Shown here: piece after piece, positions 1 through 9,001 of the stretch
Numbering within the stretch: the first letter of the stretch is position 1
Layout of the letters: each line of letters opens with the position of its first letter
Origin: an uncultured Lachnospiraceae bacterium
GTDB taxonomy: Bacteria; Bacillota; Clostridia; Lachnospirales; Lachnospiraceae
Direction: 5' to 3'
Assembly: GCA_910584685.1 (NCBI GenBank)
Contig: CAJUAO010000003.1
Coordinates: 148,224-212,223, forward strand
DNA length: 64,000 nucleotides
Notes under the pieces: model-generated
Database searches by the model: none
What the model was told of the DNA's origin: nothing
What the model saw: the letters and a program-made list of their open reading frames with translations, nothing else
Program-made: the position numbers and the translations under genes

Positions 1-1168
1 CAACAAATCCATTTCTTTTAATAATTTCAATAATCGCAGCTTCGTCATTATCAAATGCTTTATTTTTTACAGGAGAGGAAACATAATTTATATTCGGAAG
101 CACAATTTTGAATGCATTACTTGTATTTTCAATATATGGTTTTTCTTTCTCTAAAGCATAAGCCTTCATAATCTTTTGTATTCCTGTTCCATATGCTTCA
201 ATCAACTGCAGCCTGTAAAATACATTTGCCAAATTTTGATTTCTGCATACTGAAAGTCCTACCATAATATCATCAATGGCAATTCCCGGCAAAAGTCCTC
301 CAACAGAAATAAATTCTATTCTGTCTTTATAAATACTTATCAACGCACTTGCGCTAAACCCATAATCCCTATGCACCAGCATATTCAAAAGCGCTTCTCT
401 TACTGCAACCTCCGGATAGTCTCTTGTATCAATACGCAGCAGCTTATTAAATGTTGCCCGAATCTGATTGTGCAAATCAATAAAATTATATACTTCGTTT
501 AATTGTTCTATCAATGAACCTGAAAATTCCCGACGGTCTTTAAATATGTTTTGGTCCTCACCCTCAAAGACAGCCGCTTTGATTGTATGAACACACTGTT
601 CTGATAATAATAATCCAAGATTTGAATAGATGCCATCTGAATTTAAAATTTTCAAAGTTCTCATCTGCTGTATTCCAAAATCAAGCTTACGAAGGTTAAA
701 TTCTTTTTTTACTGCCTCAAAGGTTAAATTCTGTTCAATGGAACGCATCTCTTCAAAGCTGTCGCCATCTGTTTCTTTAATCATCTGCCTTATGAATGTA
801 TCAGTTGCCGGAACGGACGATGTTCCCTGTCGAACGTAAACTCCCTCTGGTCTTAATCCTTTTTTTGAAAGATAATATGGTCTGTTTGTCCCTCTTTGAA
901 CGCTTACCTCAACAATCTGTCTTCCTTCCTGTTCAATTATATCATAGTGAACAAACATTGTTACATCCGGCTTTATGGCATCCCTTACCATATTGCTAAT
1001 CTGTTGGGTTATCTTATCTGCATTATCCACTCCTGCTATCTCCCCATCATCACTTACACCAACGTAAAGTAACCCGCCCTGACAGTTGGCAAAAGCAACA
1101 ATTTCCTTTTTAATGTCATCAACAACGATTTTTTTAAGCTCTATAGTCTGACTCTCCCTAAAAATCAT
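1..1168 (-). CDS. AlbA_2 / HATPase_c_4 putative regulator, C-terminus cut by window edge
   Basis: The reading frame starts at an ATG at 1168, preceded by AGGAGTGTATAT, and stays open to base 1, so about 389 residues are visible and the C-terminus is missing. The N-terminus (about residues 1-110) has the Schlafen-like AlbA_2 pattern: E-T-I-E-L-K-K, then AFANCQGGLLYVGVSDDG, a fold tied to nucleic-acid binding. The C-terminal half has the HATPase_c_4 signature: VAVREALLNMLVHRDYG and later EAYGTGIQKIMKAY. Proteins of this build are annotated as transcriptional regulators or ATP-dependent helicase-like proteins, and their true activity is mostly untested. A consensus promoter lies just upstream, so it is probably transcribed separately from the injection-system operon that ends at 1275. 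A link to that operon is only positional. Confidence 0.85.
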   Translation of the reverse strand, partial: MIFRESQTIELKKIVVDDIKKEIVAFANCQGGLLYVGVSDDGEIAGVDNADKITQQISNMVRDAIKPDVTMFVHYDIIEQEGRQIVEVSVQRGTNRPYYLSKKGLRPEGVYVRQGTSSVPATDTFIRQMIKETDGDSFEEMRSIEQNLTFEAVKKEFNLRKLDFGIQQMRTLKILNSDGIYSNLGLLLSEQCVHTIKAAVFEGEDQNIFKDRREFSGSLIEQLNEVYNFIDLHNQIRATFNKLLRIDTRDYPEVAVREALLNMLVHRDYGFSASALISIYKDRIEFISVGGLLPGIAIDDIMVGLSVCRNQNLANVFYRLQLIEAYGTGIQKIMKAYALEKEKPYIENTSNAFKIVLPNINYVSSPVKNKAFDNDEAAIIEIIKRNGFV

Positions 1169-1200
1169 ATATACACTCCTTAAACTGTTTTTCTAATCAC

Positions 1201-1229
1201 ATTATAGTCATTCTGTTCAATCGTGTCAA
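1201..1229 (-). promoter_or_regulatory. SigA-type promoter for the AlbA_2 gene
   Basis: On the minus strand there is TTGACA (1224-1229), a 17-nt spacer and TATAAT (1201-1206), a full match to the vegetative consensus. The start codon of the AlbA_2 gene lies about 33 bases beyond the -10 box. No convincing terminator was seen between the end of the deaminase-like gene (1275) and this promoter. Confidence 0.8.
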
Positions 1230-1274
1230 TATTAATTGGCGAGAATAACTCTTTTGGCTTTAAAAAATACTCTA

Positions 1275-2759
1275 TTATTCCACATCCGAATCAGATTCGT
1301 CAAGCATAGTATTCTTCATTTGACTACTTTGGCTATAGATTAATACTTTCTGCACTTCATCCTCTATTATTTCATATCTTCCGCCATTATCCTCACCTTC
1401 ATTCAAATCTCTTATTTTTTCCCTAAGCATTCTCATGGCTTTTTCTTCCTCTCTCATCCATCTTGGTATTCTCCACTTTCCCGGCCTCTGTCCATGTGTT
1501 CCTGATGAAACCACCATAATTCCAAGACTAATACCTATAACCCTGTTAAATATATCAAATGCCCAATGGCAGAAAATGCAATCCTGCAAATTTCCTCCAG
1601 CAAATACCTTCTTTAATCTCCTTCTCTGTTCTTTTCTGCCTGTTTCCGCTTTCCGCCTGTTATATTCTTCATAAAGCATATCTAAAATCAACATTTCTCC
1701 ATGAATAGGCGCTAACATCTCAAGTGCAGAAATATCTTGCCCTTCTGTGCAAATTACAATATTCTCTTGAGGATTTATTATTGCATTTCTGATTGCAATC
1801 ATTATTTCATTCTCTTTATATTCTCCTTCATGATATCTTCCGTTCCTTATTATATCTAGTTTTCTATACATTTTTTCTTTCTTTTTCTGCCTTATTTCAT
1901 CTATTCTTGTTACATCATTCATTTGTTCTTCCAATGGTTTTTTTCTCCAATTTTTATTTCTCCCTAGCTCTTCTTCTATTTTCTTTAATCTTTGATTTTT
2001 TTCTACAGATATTAATTGCATAAGTTTTTCAAGCACCATGCTGCTAATCACATCTTCCGGCACATGTCTGTCTGTATTTCCTGCCACATATATTTTCCCT
2101 CCCCATACCATCATTGCTAAATGCGGTGTTTTAGTTTTCATATCACCCGGAAGGGTTACCCACTCTCCCCTTGCAAGCCTGTTTAAGCTTCTTTGCTCCG
2201 GTGTAAGCACATCCCGTCCCTCTTCTCCGGGCCTTGGCGGTCTCAAAAGCGGCATGTGCCTCGTTCCCGGTGCCGCATCTATACTTGGCCTTACACCCCC
2301 ACTTGGAGGGGACAATACTCTTCCTTCCATAAAAGCTTCATCTCTGAATGTATCCTCCCTTATATATAAATTCCTATCTGAAACATCCCATTCACCAATA
2401 AATAATACACGCACCCAACGGTAAATATGTGTTCCTCTTCCCCTGTCCTCCTCTCTGAAAATTCTTTGATTCGGCCCTCTTCTGGACAATACGGCTGTCT
2501 GATTGTCAATAACCACCCTTGTTCCCTGCCTTAAGAAAACTCCCTGATTTAACAAATGAGAATCCTCTCTTCCGTTAAACAGCGTACGCCCTCTCATCTC
2601 CACCACATGAGTGCTTCCGACAACTACCACATTTCTCGGCGCCATCTGGATAACCGACGGCATAATAGGAGTTACCTGTTTTCTTGCAATTTTACTCTCA
2701 CCAAATCTGCTAGGCAAATTCCCTTCATCCTGTTTTTTACCTTTCATCACACCGCACAT
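1275..2759 (-). CDS. Putative deaminase-fold toxin, candidate eCIS payload
   Basis: The 494-aa protein starts at ATG 2759 with AAGGAGG upstream. Near residues 353-355 it has H-G-E, and at 394-397 C-I-F-C followed by HWAF. HxE plus CxxC is the zinc-binding and catalytic signature of cytidine-deaminase-like enzymes, including bacterial polymorphic toxin deaminases. An earlier stretch (about 213-229, HLAMMVWGGKIYVAGN) fits the first helix and strands of that fold, and SSGTHGQRPGKW (about 418-429) follows the second motif as in toxin deaminases. The 200-residue N-terminal part is Pro/Arg-rich with the run TPIMPSVIQMAPR and could be a loading region. It is the last gene of the injection-system operon, 55 nt after the phosphatase gene, a typical place for cargo. 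No signal peptide and no obvious immunity gene are visible. Substrate (free base, DNA or RNA) cannot be told from sequence. Confidence 0.7.
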   Translation of the reverse strand: MCGVMKGKKQDEGNLPSRFGESKIARKQVTPIMPSVIQMAPRNVVVVGSTHVVEMRGRTLFNGREDSHLLNQGVFLRQGTRVVIDNQTAVLSRRGPNQRIFREEDRGRGTHIYRWVRVLFIGEWDVSDRNLYIREDTFRDEAFMEGRVLSPPSGGVRPSIDAAPGTRHMPLLRPPRPGEEGRDVLTPEQRSLNRLARGEWVTLPGDMKTKTPHLAMMVWGGKIYVAGNTDRHVPEDVISSMVLEKLMQLISVEKNQRLKKIEEELGRNKNWRKKPLEEQMNDVTRIDEIRQKKKEKMYRKLDIIRNGRYHEGEYKENEIMIAIRNAIINPQENIVICTEGQDISALEMLAPIHGEMLILDMLYEEYNRRKAETGRKEQRRRLKKVFAGGNLQDCIFCHWAFDIFNRVIGISLGIMVVSSGTHGQRPGKWRIPRWMREEEKAMRMLREKIRDLNEGEDNGGRYEIIEDEVQKVLIYSQSSQMKNTMLDESDSDVE

Positions 2760-2814
2760 TTTTCTGCCTCCTTATATATTTTCCTCCGTATCTATGGCAT
2801 ACCTTCCCCGTCCG

Positions 2815-5469
2815 CTACGCCTTCTTCCACACCCGCAGCACATTCTTTCCCTCTTTCCGCTCATACTCCATCCCGTCGCTCATACTTCTGACAAGATAAA
2901 TCCCAAGTCCTCCCTCCTCTCTCTCCTCCCCGGAAAGAGTTACGTCCGGCGCCTCCTTCTCCAGCGGATTATACGGCTTCCCCCAATCCTCAAATATAAG
3001 CTCCGCCCTTTCTTTCCCGCATACATTTACGGTTATGACAACCTTACCCCTGCCGTCATTCTTCACATTATCCTCCATACATATCCCGGACACATCTAAG
3101 GCGCCGCCGCTCACATCTGTGGCGCTGCCTAACTCGTCATAGGCATACAATGCAATATTTGAAAACAATTCATCTGCAATAAATTTCATGGTGGTTATAA
3201 ACTCTCTGTCAAAGCCCCCTGAATTTAAGCTTTTCTCCACAAATTCTATTATTCTGCTAAGCTCTCCTAAGCCTGCTTTCGCTGTGATACTTTTTTCTTT
3301 TTTTCCCGTATACACAAAAGCCACCATTGTAATATCATCTGCCTGCTCTGCGTTTTTGGAAAATCTCCTTATATCCTCCCTTACCGTCTGCAAAATTCCG
3401 TAAGCCCCCCGGTTATTTTCAGAAACCTCCCCTAAGACCTTCTGCAGCCTTTCCTCCCCGTAAAGAACGCCCTTTTCATCCATTGCCTCCGTAACGCCGT
3501 CAGTATACAGAAAGAATCTGTCCCCCTCCTTTAAATCCATATAGTGGTTTTTATAATCCGTATCCTCCAAAACTGCCAGAGGCAAATCCGGCGTGTTTTC
3601 TACTTTTATGTACTCACTTCCCTCTGTACAATAAAAAGGAAAATTATGTCCTCCGTTGGCAAAGGTCATTCTGCCTGAGGAAAGCTCTATTACGCATACA
3701 AAACAGGTTATAAACATCATGGCGTCATTATGCTCATTTAACTGGCTGTTTGCCGACTTTAATATTTCTGCCGGAGTACCTATGGTCTTTGCCATATTTT
3801 TAATAAGGGTTTTCCCCATCATCATAAAAAGCGAAGCGGGAATTCCTTTTCCCGACACGTCCGCCGCCACAAGCCACAGATGATTATCATCTGTCATAAA
3901 GTAGTCGTAAAAATCTCCTCCTACCTCCTTTGCCGGCTTCATAAACGCGCACACGTCAAAGCCGTTTCCTGACGACGGTATCTGCTCCGGAAGAAGGCTT
4001 AGCTGTATCTGGGACGCCACGTCAAGCTCCGTGGATATCCTTTCCTTGTCTGCCGTTACTCTTTTAAGATTGTCCATGTGCTCCCTTAAAGACAGCGTCA
4101 TTTTATTAAAGGCGTCCCCAAGCTCCTGAAGCTCATTTCCCGTGTTTATGCTTACACGGTAATCAAGATTTCCGCCGCTTATAACGTTAACATCCTTAAT
4201 CAATGCGCCTATAGGCCTTGTTATCCGCCGGGAAACAAGCCTTGACAGCAATGCTCCCGCCGCCATAATCACAAGGGCGCCTCCAAAGAAAAACACCATT
4301 ATGTCTTCAATAATATTTTCCACATTTTTTTCTGTAGCGGCGTTTGCCTCCATAATATAGTTATATCTTTCATAAATATCATCTAAAACCATATCCGTAT
4401 TAAAAACAACGGCAATACTCCATCCTGTATATTCCACAGGCATGTATACTCCATAGCTTTCCTGTCCCTTATATATAAATTCCTTTATGGCTGTTTCTCC
4501 TGACAGCATATCCTCTGCAAGCTCTGTAAGCCCCTCCTCCTCGTCTGTAAGAATATTAATATGCCGGTATTTTTCTTTATTATCCTTAAGACTGGGGGAC
4601 ACTATAACATTTCCGCTGCCGTCTGCTATTTCAACAAATCCGTCATATTTTATATCATCCGTTCCAATAAGCTCATCCTCTACGTTTCCCAGATAAATAT
4701 CTATTGCCATCACTCCCATATATTCATCTTCCTTGTATACAGGCTGGGAGCAGGTTACAACAAGGTTTCCCGTTGAATCAAGATATGTCCCTGAAAATCT
4801 TACGCTGCCCTTTTCATCCATGCAGGAATTTTTATACCACTCCATTTCCCTCGGCTCATAGTCCTGAAGATAAAGGGTAGACTGCCCTTCCTCAAGCTTA
4901 TCTAAAACCTCCCCTGAATTTTCGTCAAAGGAAAAAAGAATTCCGTCCTTCGTGGTATAATAAATTGAATTTAACCTGCTGTTTTCATATACCGACTGAA
5001 ATACCTGCCAGACGCAGCCTATTTTATTTATCTCGTTCTTTTTACTTTCATAATCCATATCCTTATTCAGGCTGAAATACAGACAAAGCTTATCCCTTAG
5101 CTCCTCCGACGGTATTCCTATTTCCCTGCTTCCGTAATTATCCGGATTTTCATACACATCCCTTACGGCATCGGAGCAAATCTTTAGCTCCTCTATATAC
5201 TTATTTATTTTTTCAGCGCAGTTTAAGGATAAATTTTCACACACCCCCGCCATTTCACTTAAAATACTCTTTAAAACGTTTGCAACCTCATCCTCCGCTA
5301 TCTCTTCAATAATCTTAGAATCACTTAGAACAATTTCCTTTTGTACCTTTTTTAAGCCTATAACCGATATAACGGCAAGCATAATAACCGTAAGGGCTGC
5401 AACTGCCAGATTTCCCTTTAATATCTGCCTCTCAATTTTTTTATTTTCTTTTTTTATGATTTTTTTCAT
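2815..5469 (-). CDS. Membrane SpoIIE/RsbU-type PP2C phosphatase fused to an anti-sigma-like HATPase
   Basis: 884 aa, ATG start with GGGAG 7 nt upstream. Order of parts: TM1 (about 20-39), extracytoplasmic Cache-like sensor region (about 45-385), TM2 (about 391-411), HAMP (about 410-462), PP2C domain (about 510-720) and a C-terminal GHKL ATPase domain (about 730-884). PP2C metal-site motifs are intact: EVGGDFYDYF, DVSGKGIPASLFM, YTDGVTEA and ADDITMVAF. The ATPase domain shows an N-box (DELFSNIALYAYDE), FEDWGKPYNP and a glycine box EEGGLGIYLVRS, as in RsbW-type kinases. In partner-switching systems the phosphatase dephosphorylates a STAS protein and the GHKL kinase phosphorylates it. Here both activities sit in one sensor protein and the STAS gene lies 16 nt upstream. 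A 35-residue low-complexity insert (about 780-812) lies inside the ATPase domain. It probably couples an outside signal to the system. Confidence 0.9.
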   Translation of the reverse strand: MKKIIKKENKKIERQILKGNLAVAALTVIMLAVISVIGLKKVQKEIVLSDSKIIEEIAEDEVANVLKSILSEMAGVCENLSLNCAEKINKYIEELKICSDAVRDVYENPDNYGSREIGIPSEELRDKLCLYFSLNKDMDYESKKNEINKIGCVWQVFQSVYENSRLNSIYYTTKDGILFSFDENSGEVLDKLEEGQSTLYLQDYEPREMEWYKNSCMDEKGSVRFSGTYLDSTGNLVVTCSQPVYKEDEYMGVMAIDIYLGNVEDELIGTDDIKYDGFVEIADGSGNVIVSPSLKDNKEKYRHINILTDEEEGLTELAEDMLSGETAIKEFIYKGQESYGVYMPVEYTGWSIAVVFNTDMVLDDIYERYNYIMEANAATEKNVENIIEDIMVFFFGGALVIMAAGALLSRLVSRRITRPIGALIKDVNVISGGNLDYRVSINTGNELQELGDAFNKMTLSLREHMDNLKRVTADKERISTELDVASQIQLSLLPEQIPSSGNGFDVCAFMKPAKEVGGDFYDYFMTDDNHLWLVAADVSGKGIPASLFMMMGKTLIKNMAKTIGTPAEILKSANSQLNEHNDAMMFITCFVCVIELSSGRMTFANGGHNFPFYCTEGSEYIKVENTPDLPLAVLEDTDYKNHYMDLKEGDRFFLYTDGVTEAMDEKGVLYGEERLQKVLGEVSENNRGAYGILQTVREDIRRFSKNAEQADDITMVAFVYTGKKEKSITAKAGLGELSRIIEFVEKSLNSGGFDREFITTMKFIADELFSNIALYAYDELGSATDVSGGALDVSGICMEDNVKNDGRGKVVITVNVCGKERAELIFEDWGKPYNPLEKEAPDVTLSGEEREEGGLGIYLVRSMSDGMEYERKEGKNVLRVWKKA

Positions 5470-5485
5470 GCTTCTTCTCCCGGGG

Positions 5486-5788
5486 CTAATCCTCTATTTG
5501 TATAAATTTGCTGAAGCCTGACATATTAAGGACTTCCCTGACGGCGCCCTGCACGTTCCTTAAAATAAAGCTTCCCTTTTTGCTTTCTGCCGTCTTGTAC
5601 GCTATAAGCATAGCCCTAAGCCCTGCGCTTGAAACATAATCTACATCCTTTAAGTCTGCCGCAACCTCATTTTGCTTCTGAAAGGCTAACAGCAGCTCTG
5701 ATTGAAATTCCTTGCTTGTGTTTGTGTCTATTCTTCCCTCTACCTTAAGTATAATTCTGTTTTCCTCTTTCACTGTCTCAATTCTCAT
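5486..5788 (-). CDS. STAS-domain anti-sigma factor antagonist-like protein
   Basis: 100 aa covering a single STAS domain, the size of SpoIIAA/RsbV proteins. The start is supported by AAAGGAG. The motif DVDYVSSAGLRAML carries the serine pair that in this family holds the regulatory phosphoserine; by analogy with SpoIIAA the second one (S54) is the likely site. The gene lies between the baseplate gene at 5830 and the phosphatase/kinase fusion at 5469, with short gaps, so it is part of the injection-system operon. It is the natural substrate for the adjacent PP2C and GHKL domains. No sigma factor gene is visible in the window, so the final target is unknown; it may be a chromosomal sigma factor or a structural partner. 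Confidence 0.88.
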   Translation of the reverse strand: MRIETVKEENRIILKVEGRIDTNTSKEFQSELLLAFQKQNEVAADLKDVDYVSSAGLRAMLIAYKTAESKKGSFILRNVQGAVREVLNMSGFSKFIQIED

Positions 5789-5829
5789 ACGTATTCTCCT
5801 TTTTCCATAATTAATTTACATTGATTAGC

Positions 5830-6897
5830 TTACATATATATCTGCCCTATTCCCGCTCCCCAGTCCAAGCCTGCCGTTTTCTTCTCCTCGTATATTCCTG
5901 CGTTAATATCCATATATGTATAGCCGTCAAGAGTGGAGCATGTATCAAGATATACTATCTTAAGGACGCATCTTACAGGCTTAAGCTGATTTAGCAAATG
6001 CTGTATCTGTGACTTTTTATACAGGGTATTCCCCCTTTTAATTAAGACCGTCACTCCGTATATATCATCCCCATACAAATTATCTTCTACAAGTCTCTGC
6101 ATATCAGAGCATGGCTCTGGCAAAAGGTTTCTCTCTACTATAATCCCCTTTTCCCCTGTTATTATCTCTATAAGCTGTTCAAACCCTTCTCTTGTTCCCC
6201 GCTTTTTTATAAGGTCATAGGAATTTGCAACAAGCCTTCTTAACGTATCCTCTCTTAAAAACTCTCCGCTTACGTCAAAGCCCATCCATTCAGCCAATAC
6301 CGGCAGCATAAAATACGGCGCCATCTCCGGCTCCAGAAGCTCCTTAAGCCTGTTTATATCCTCCTCCATATTGTTGTATATGGTTGAAAAAATTGAAAGA
6401 TATCTGTGGAGAGTTGAATTTCTCTCCCTGTATATTTCAGGAAGGGCTTCCATTATAAAATCTCCCCTTGTATAAACCTTAATATTGCCTGCAGAGCTGC
6501 CTATAGCTCCTTTAATTACAATTAAAATCCACAGATACCTTCCCACAGCGTCATAGAGCAGCGCATCCTTCATATTTGTAAATTTCAGAACGTCTCCTCT
6601 TTTAAAGGCTTCTGCTTTTTCCCCTACAGATATTCCATCGTCCATAAAATATTTATTTACGGACAGGTCGTCTGACGCCATTACATATACAGTACACAAG
6701 GATTTTTCCTTAAGTTCCATATCCATATGCAGCCTGCCCCAACGCTTTTCCCCATATCCTCTGTCAAAAAAGGGAATAATTATGCGGCTCTCCTCCTTAT
6801 TTACCGTCACAAGGGTATTGCCCTCTATGCGAAAGCCTTCCTGCCAGCCCCTTTTTAATGCTTCCTCCCTGACAGAATAAACTCTTTCCTCCTCCAT
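5830..6897 (-). CDS. eCIS baseplate wedge protein, P2 gpI-like (phage tail protein I type)
   Basis: 355 aa from the ATG at 6897 (GGAGTGACA upstream); a GTG 15 nt further upstream lies inside that ribosome-binding region and is less likely. The middle of the protein (LPEIYRERNSTLHRYLSIFSTIYNNMEEDI..., then LAEWMGFDVSG, LRRLVANSYDLIKKRGTREG) matches the tail-protein-I pattern of contractile tails: a short-domain wedge component that contacts the J-like protein. It is the last structural gene of the operon, directly after two larger wedge proteins, the same order as J-I in phage P2 and as the Afp11/12 region. The N-terminal 120 residues are not recognised. Confidence 0.82.
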   Translation of the reverse strand: MEEERVYSVREEALKRGWQEGFRIEGNTLVTVNKEESRIIIPFFDRGYGEKRWGRLHMDMELKEKSLCTVYVMASDDLSVNKYFMDDGISVGEKAEAFKRGDVLKFTNMKDALLYDAVGRYLWILIVIKGAIGSSAGNIKVYTRGDFIMEALPEIYRERNSTLHRYLSIFSTIYNNMEEDINRLKELLEPEMAPYFMLPVLAEWMGFDVSGEFLREDTLRRLVANSYDLIKKRGTREGFEQLIEIITGEKGIIVERNLLPEPCSDMQRLVEDNLYGDDIYGVTVLIKRGNTLYKKSQIQHLLNQLKPVRCVLKIVYLDTCSTLDGYTYMDINAGIYEEKKTAGLDWGAGIGQIYM

Positions 6898-6929
6898 TGT
6901 CACTCCTTTCACCGTGCCTCATTTTTCTC

Positions 6930-8984
6930 TTAATTTAATTCTTCCTTCTCATAATTTAGCGTAAGCTGTATATTTCCCGGCATTAGAAGGCAGTTATCCG
7001 CCGGCTTTATATCCGAGCCTGATTCTGCAGCGTATCTGTAATTTGCAGGAGCCATATTAAGGGACGCAATATAGCTTACGCAGGAAAGAGCCTGTATTTT
7101 ACCGTAAAGCTCCTCAAACATAAGGGGCTCGCCAAAGCCCTTCCCGCATTTTATATAGTCGGTAAGCTGTACTATAGTCTCTCTTATCTGATTTTTGCAA
7201 TCCTCGTAATGCTTTTTTACCATAATAACACCGCTTACGTTTATATGGGTAAATACCGGAGAAGCCAAGGATACCTTAGTGGACAAAAGCCTTCTCTTAT
7301 TTATTTCCCTCATAATAATACTTCCTGCAAGAGCCGGCAGCCTGTCCCCCTCCTTCATTCCCTTAATGTATACCGCAATGGTTATTTCATTTTTCTCAGA
7401 GTTTCCTAAGGCCTTCACCTTTTGTACATTTATCTCAGGAATCCCCATAACGATATCCTCGTAATCCCTTGATGTTACGGCAGTATATGATTTATATACA
7501 TCCGTAACAAATCTTCTCCTAAGCTCGTTAAAGGTTTCCTCCATACCTCCGTACACTGTATCCGCCACGTTTAAAAACCTGACCCCTGTATCATACCCCA
7601 AAGGCTCAAGCTCTGTTCCCTTTAAGAGCGTTCCCTCCGTCAACAGGGCTGTTGCAGCCTCTCCTATATACATATTAGAGCCTGCGCATTCCCCTGCCTT
7701 TATTACCCTTAGCTTTCCGGCGCTTTCATTAAGCTCATAAATAAATCCCATAACTCCCGGTATTTTAGGTCTTACAAAATCATACATTACCCCCTCCCCT
7801 ACAGGTATTTCCAATATAATACTAAAGCAGCTTTCTATTATGTTATCAAAGGGAAGGTCAAATTCCTCATTGTCATAGCCCAATATACAGCCAAGCCGGC
7901 ACACTCTTACGGCATCCTCTGAATATGCTGCAACCGCTGTATTCTCATATGCTTCCTTAAAGCTATAGCAGTATCTTCCGTAGTCGTGCCTTATCCTCTC
8001 ATATTCCTCCCCGCCGCACTTACTGTACAACCTGCTTCCATATTTTTTACAATAAACCCTTACGTACTGCTCCTCCATAATATCGCCGTATATATAACAT
8101 TCCCTTTGTCCTGAAAAGGTATATATATATGACCTTGTGTCCCTTTGCATCAGGGGAAACACCGCTCCCCTTGCGGAGTTTATTTTTGGGCATGCGCTAT
8201 AATCTGCCCTTACAAGCGTTCCTCTTATTATATAGCCCTCTTTTTTAATAAATTCAGGCCTTGCCTTTTCTTCCCTCCGTTGTCCCAGATTAAATATTAT
8301 ACTTCCGCTTTTGTTCAGGTTTTTAGTATTGTCGGTACATTTAATTTTTTTATAGCCCTCTCTTGTATAAAGCTCCCACTCTATGTCCGTCTCCTTATTT
8401 CCCTTATCGTACGTCATTAAATCTATTTTGCTTTCCTTACATTCCAAATATATTGCAAGCTCTCTGTCAAGGCTTGGGAGCCTGTCAAACACAAAATAAA
8501 GCTCCGCTCCCGCTTTAGGCTTACTTCCGAAAGGCTCTGCCTTTGTATAATTTATATCCTTAAGCACATAGGAATAATCCTCTATAGCTCCCTTCTCTCC
8601 CCCATACACGCCTATAAGCCTTGCCCCTGATATTTCCCTGCTTCTTTCGCTTTCAAAGCACAGGCTTCCTACCCTGAATTTCTGACATTCAGGAATTAAA
8701 AAGCCTTCCTCCACATCTGACGGCTCTGCATATATTCTTTTCACAGGTCTTTTTTCCCTGTAAAAGCCTGCAAGATTTATAAGCTTTTCCTCCATTCCCT
8801 CTGTTATCTCCCTTATTTTTTCAAGCTGCACAGAGGTATAGCCGGTGATATTTTCAAGTATTGCCGCCTCCGGTGATGAAAGAAAGTCCTCCGGCGTGTA
8901 TTCAGCATATAATTCCTTTACAGCCTCCTTCATACGCCTTTCATATGTGCTTTTCCAATTTTCATTATCATAGCTGTTTTCCAT
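6930..8984 (-). CDS. eCIS baseplate protein, second baseplate J-like (Afp12 position)
   Basis: 684 aa, ATG start. The C-terminal third carries the baseplate-J pattern: SYTAVTSRDYEDIVMGIPEINVQKVKALG, then a KVSLASPVFTHINVSGVIMV strand region and an amphipathic end. The N-terminal two thirds are diverged. Position between the large J-like protein (9002-11842) and the gpI-like protein fits the second wedge component of eCIS baseplates, which commonly carry two large J-like proteins. Gaps to both neighbours are 17-33 nt, so translation is likely coupled. Probable role: forming the baseplate ring with gp25 and the larger J protein. Exact structural counterpart is uncertain. Confidence 0.8.
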   Translation of the reverse strand: MENSYDNENWKSTYERRMKEAVKELYAEYTPEDFLSSPEAAILENITGYTSVQLEKIREITEGMEEKLINLAGFYREKRPVKRIYAEPSDVEEGFLIPECQKFRVGSLCFESERSREISGARLIGVYGGEKGAIEDYSYVLKDINYTKAEPFGSKPKAGAELYFVFDRLPSLDRELAIYLECKESKIDLMTYDKGNKETDIEWELYTREGYKKIKCTDNTKNLNKSGSIIFNLGQRREEKARPEFIKKEGYIIRGTLVRADYSACPKINSARGAVFPLMQRDTRSYIYTFSGQRECYIYGDIMEEQYVRVYCKKYGSRLYSKCGGEEYERIRHDYGRYCYSFKEAYENTAVAAYSEDAVRVCRLGCILGYDNEEFDLPFDNIIESCFSIILEIPVGEGVMYDFVRPKIPGVMGFIYELNESAGKLRVIKAGECAGSNMYIGEAATALLTEGTLLKGTELEPLGYDTGVRFLNVADTVYGGMEETFNELRRRFVTDVYKSYTAVTSRDYEDIVMGIPEINVQKVKALGNSEKNEITIAVYIKGMKEGDRLPALAGSIIMREINKRRLLSTKVSLASPVFTHINVSGVIMVKKHYEDCKNQIRETIVQLTDYIKCGKGFGEPLMFEELYGKIQALSCVSYIASLNMAPANYRYAAESGSDIKPADNCLLMPGNIQLTLNYEKEELN

Positions 8985-9001
8985 ATTTTCTGCCTCTTAT
9001 C

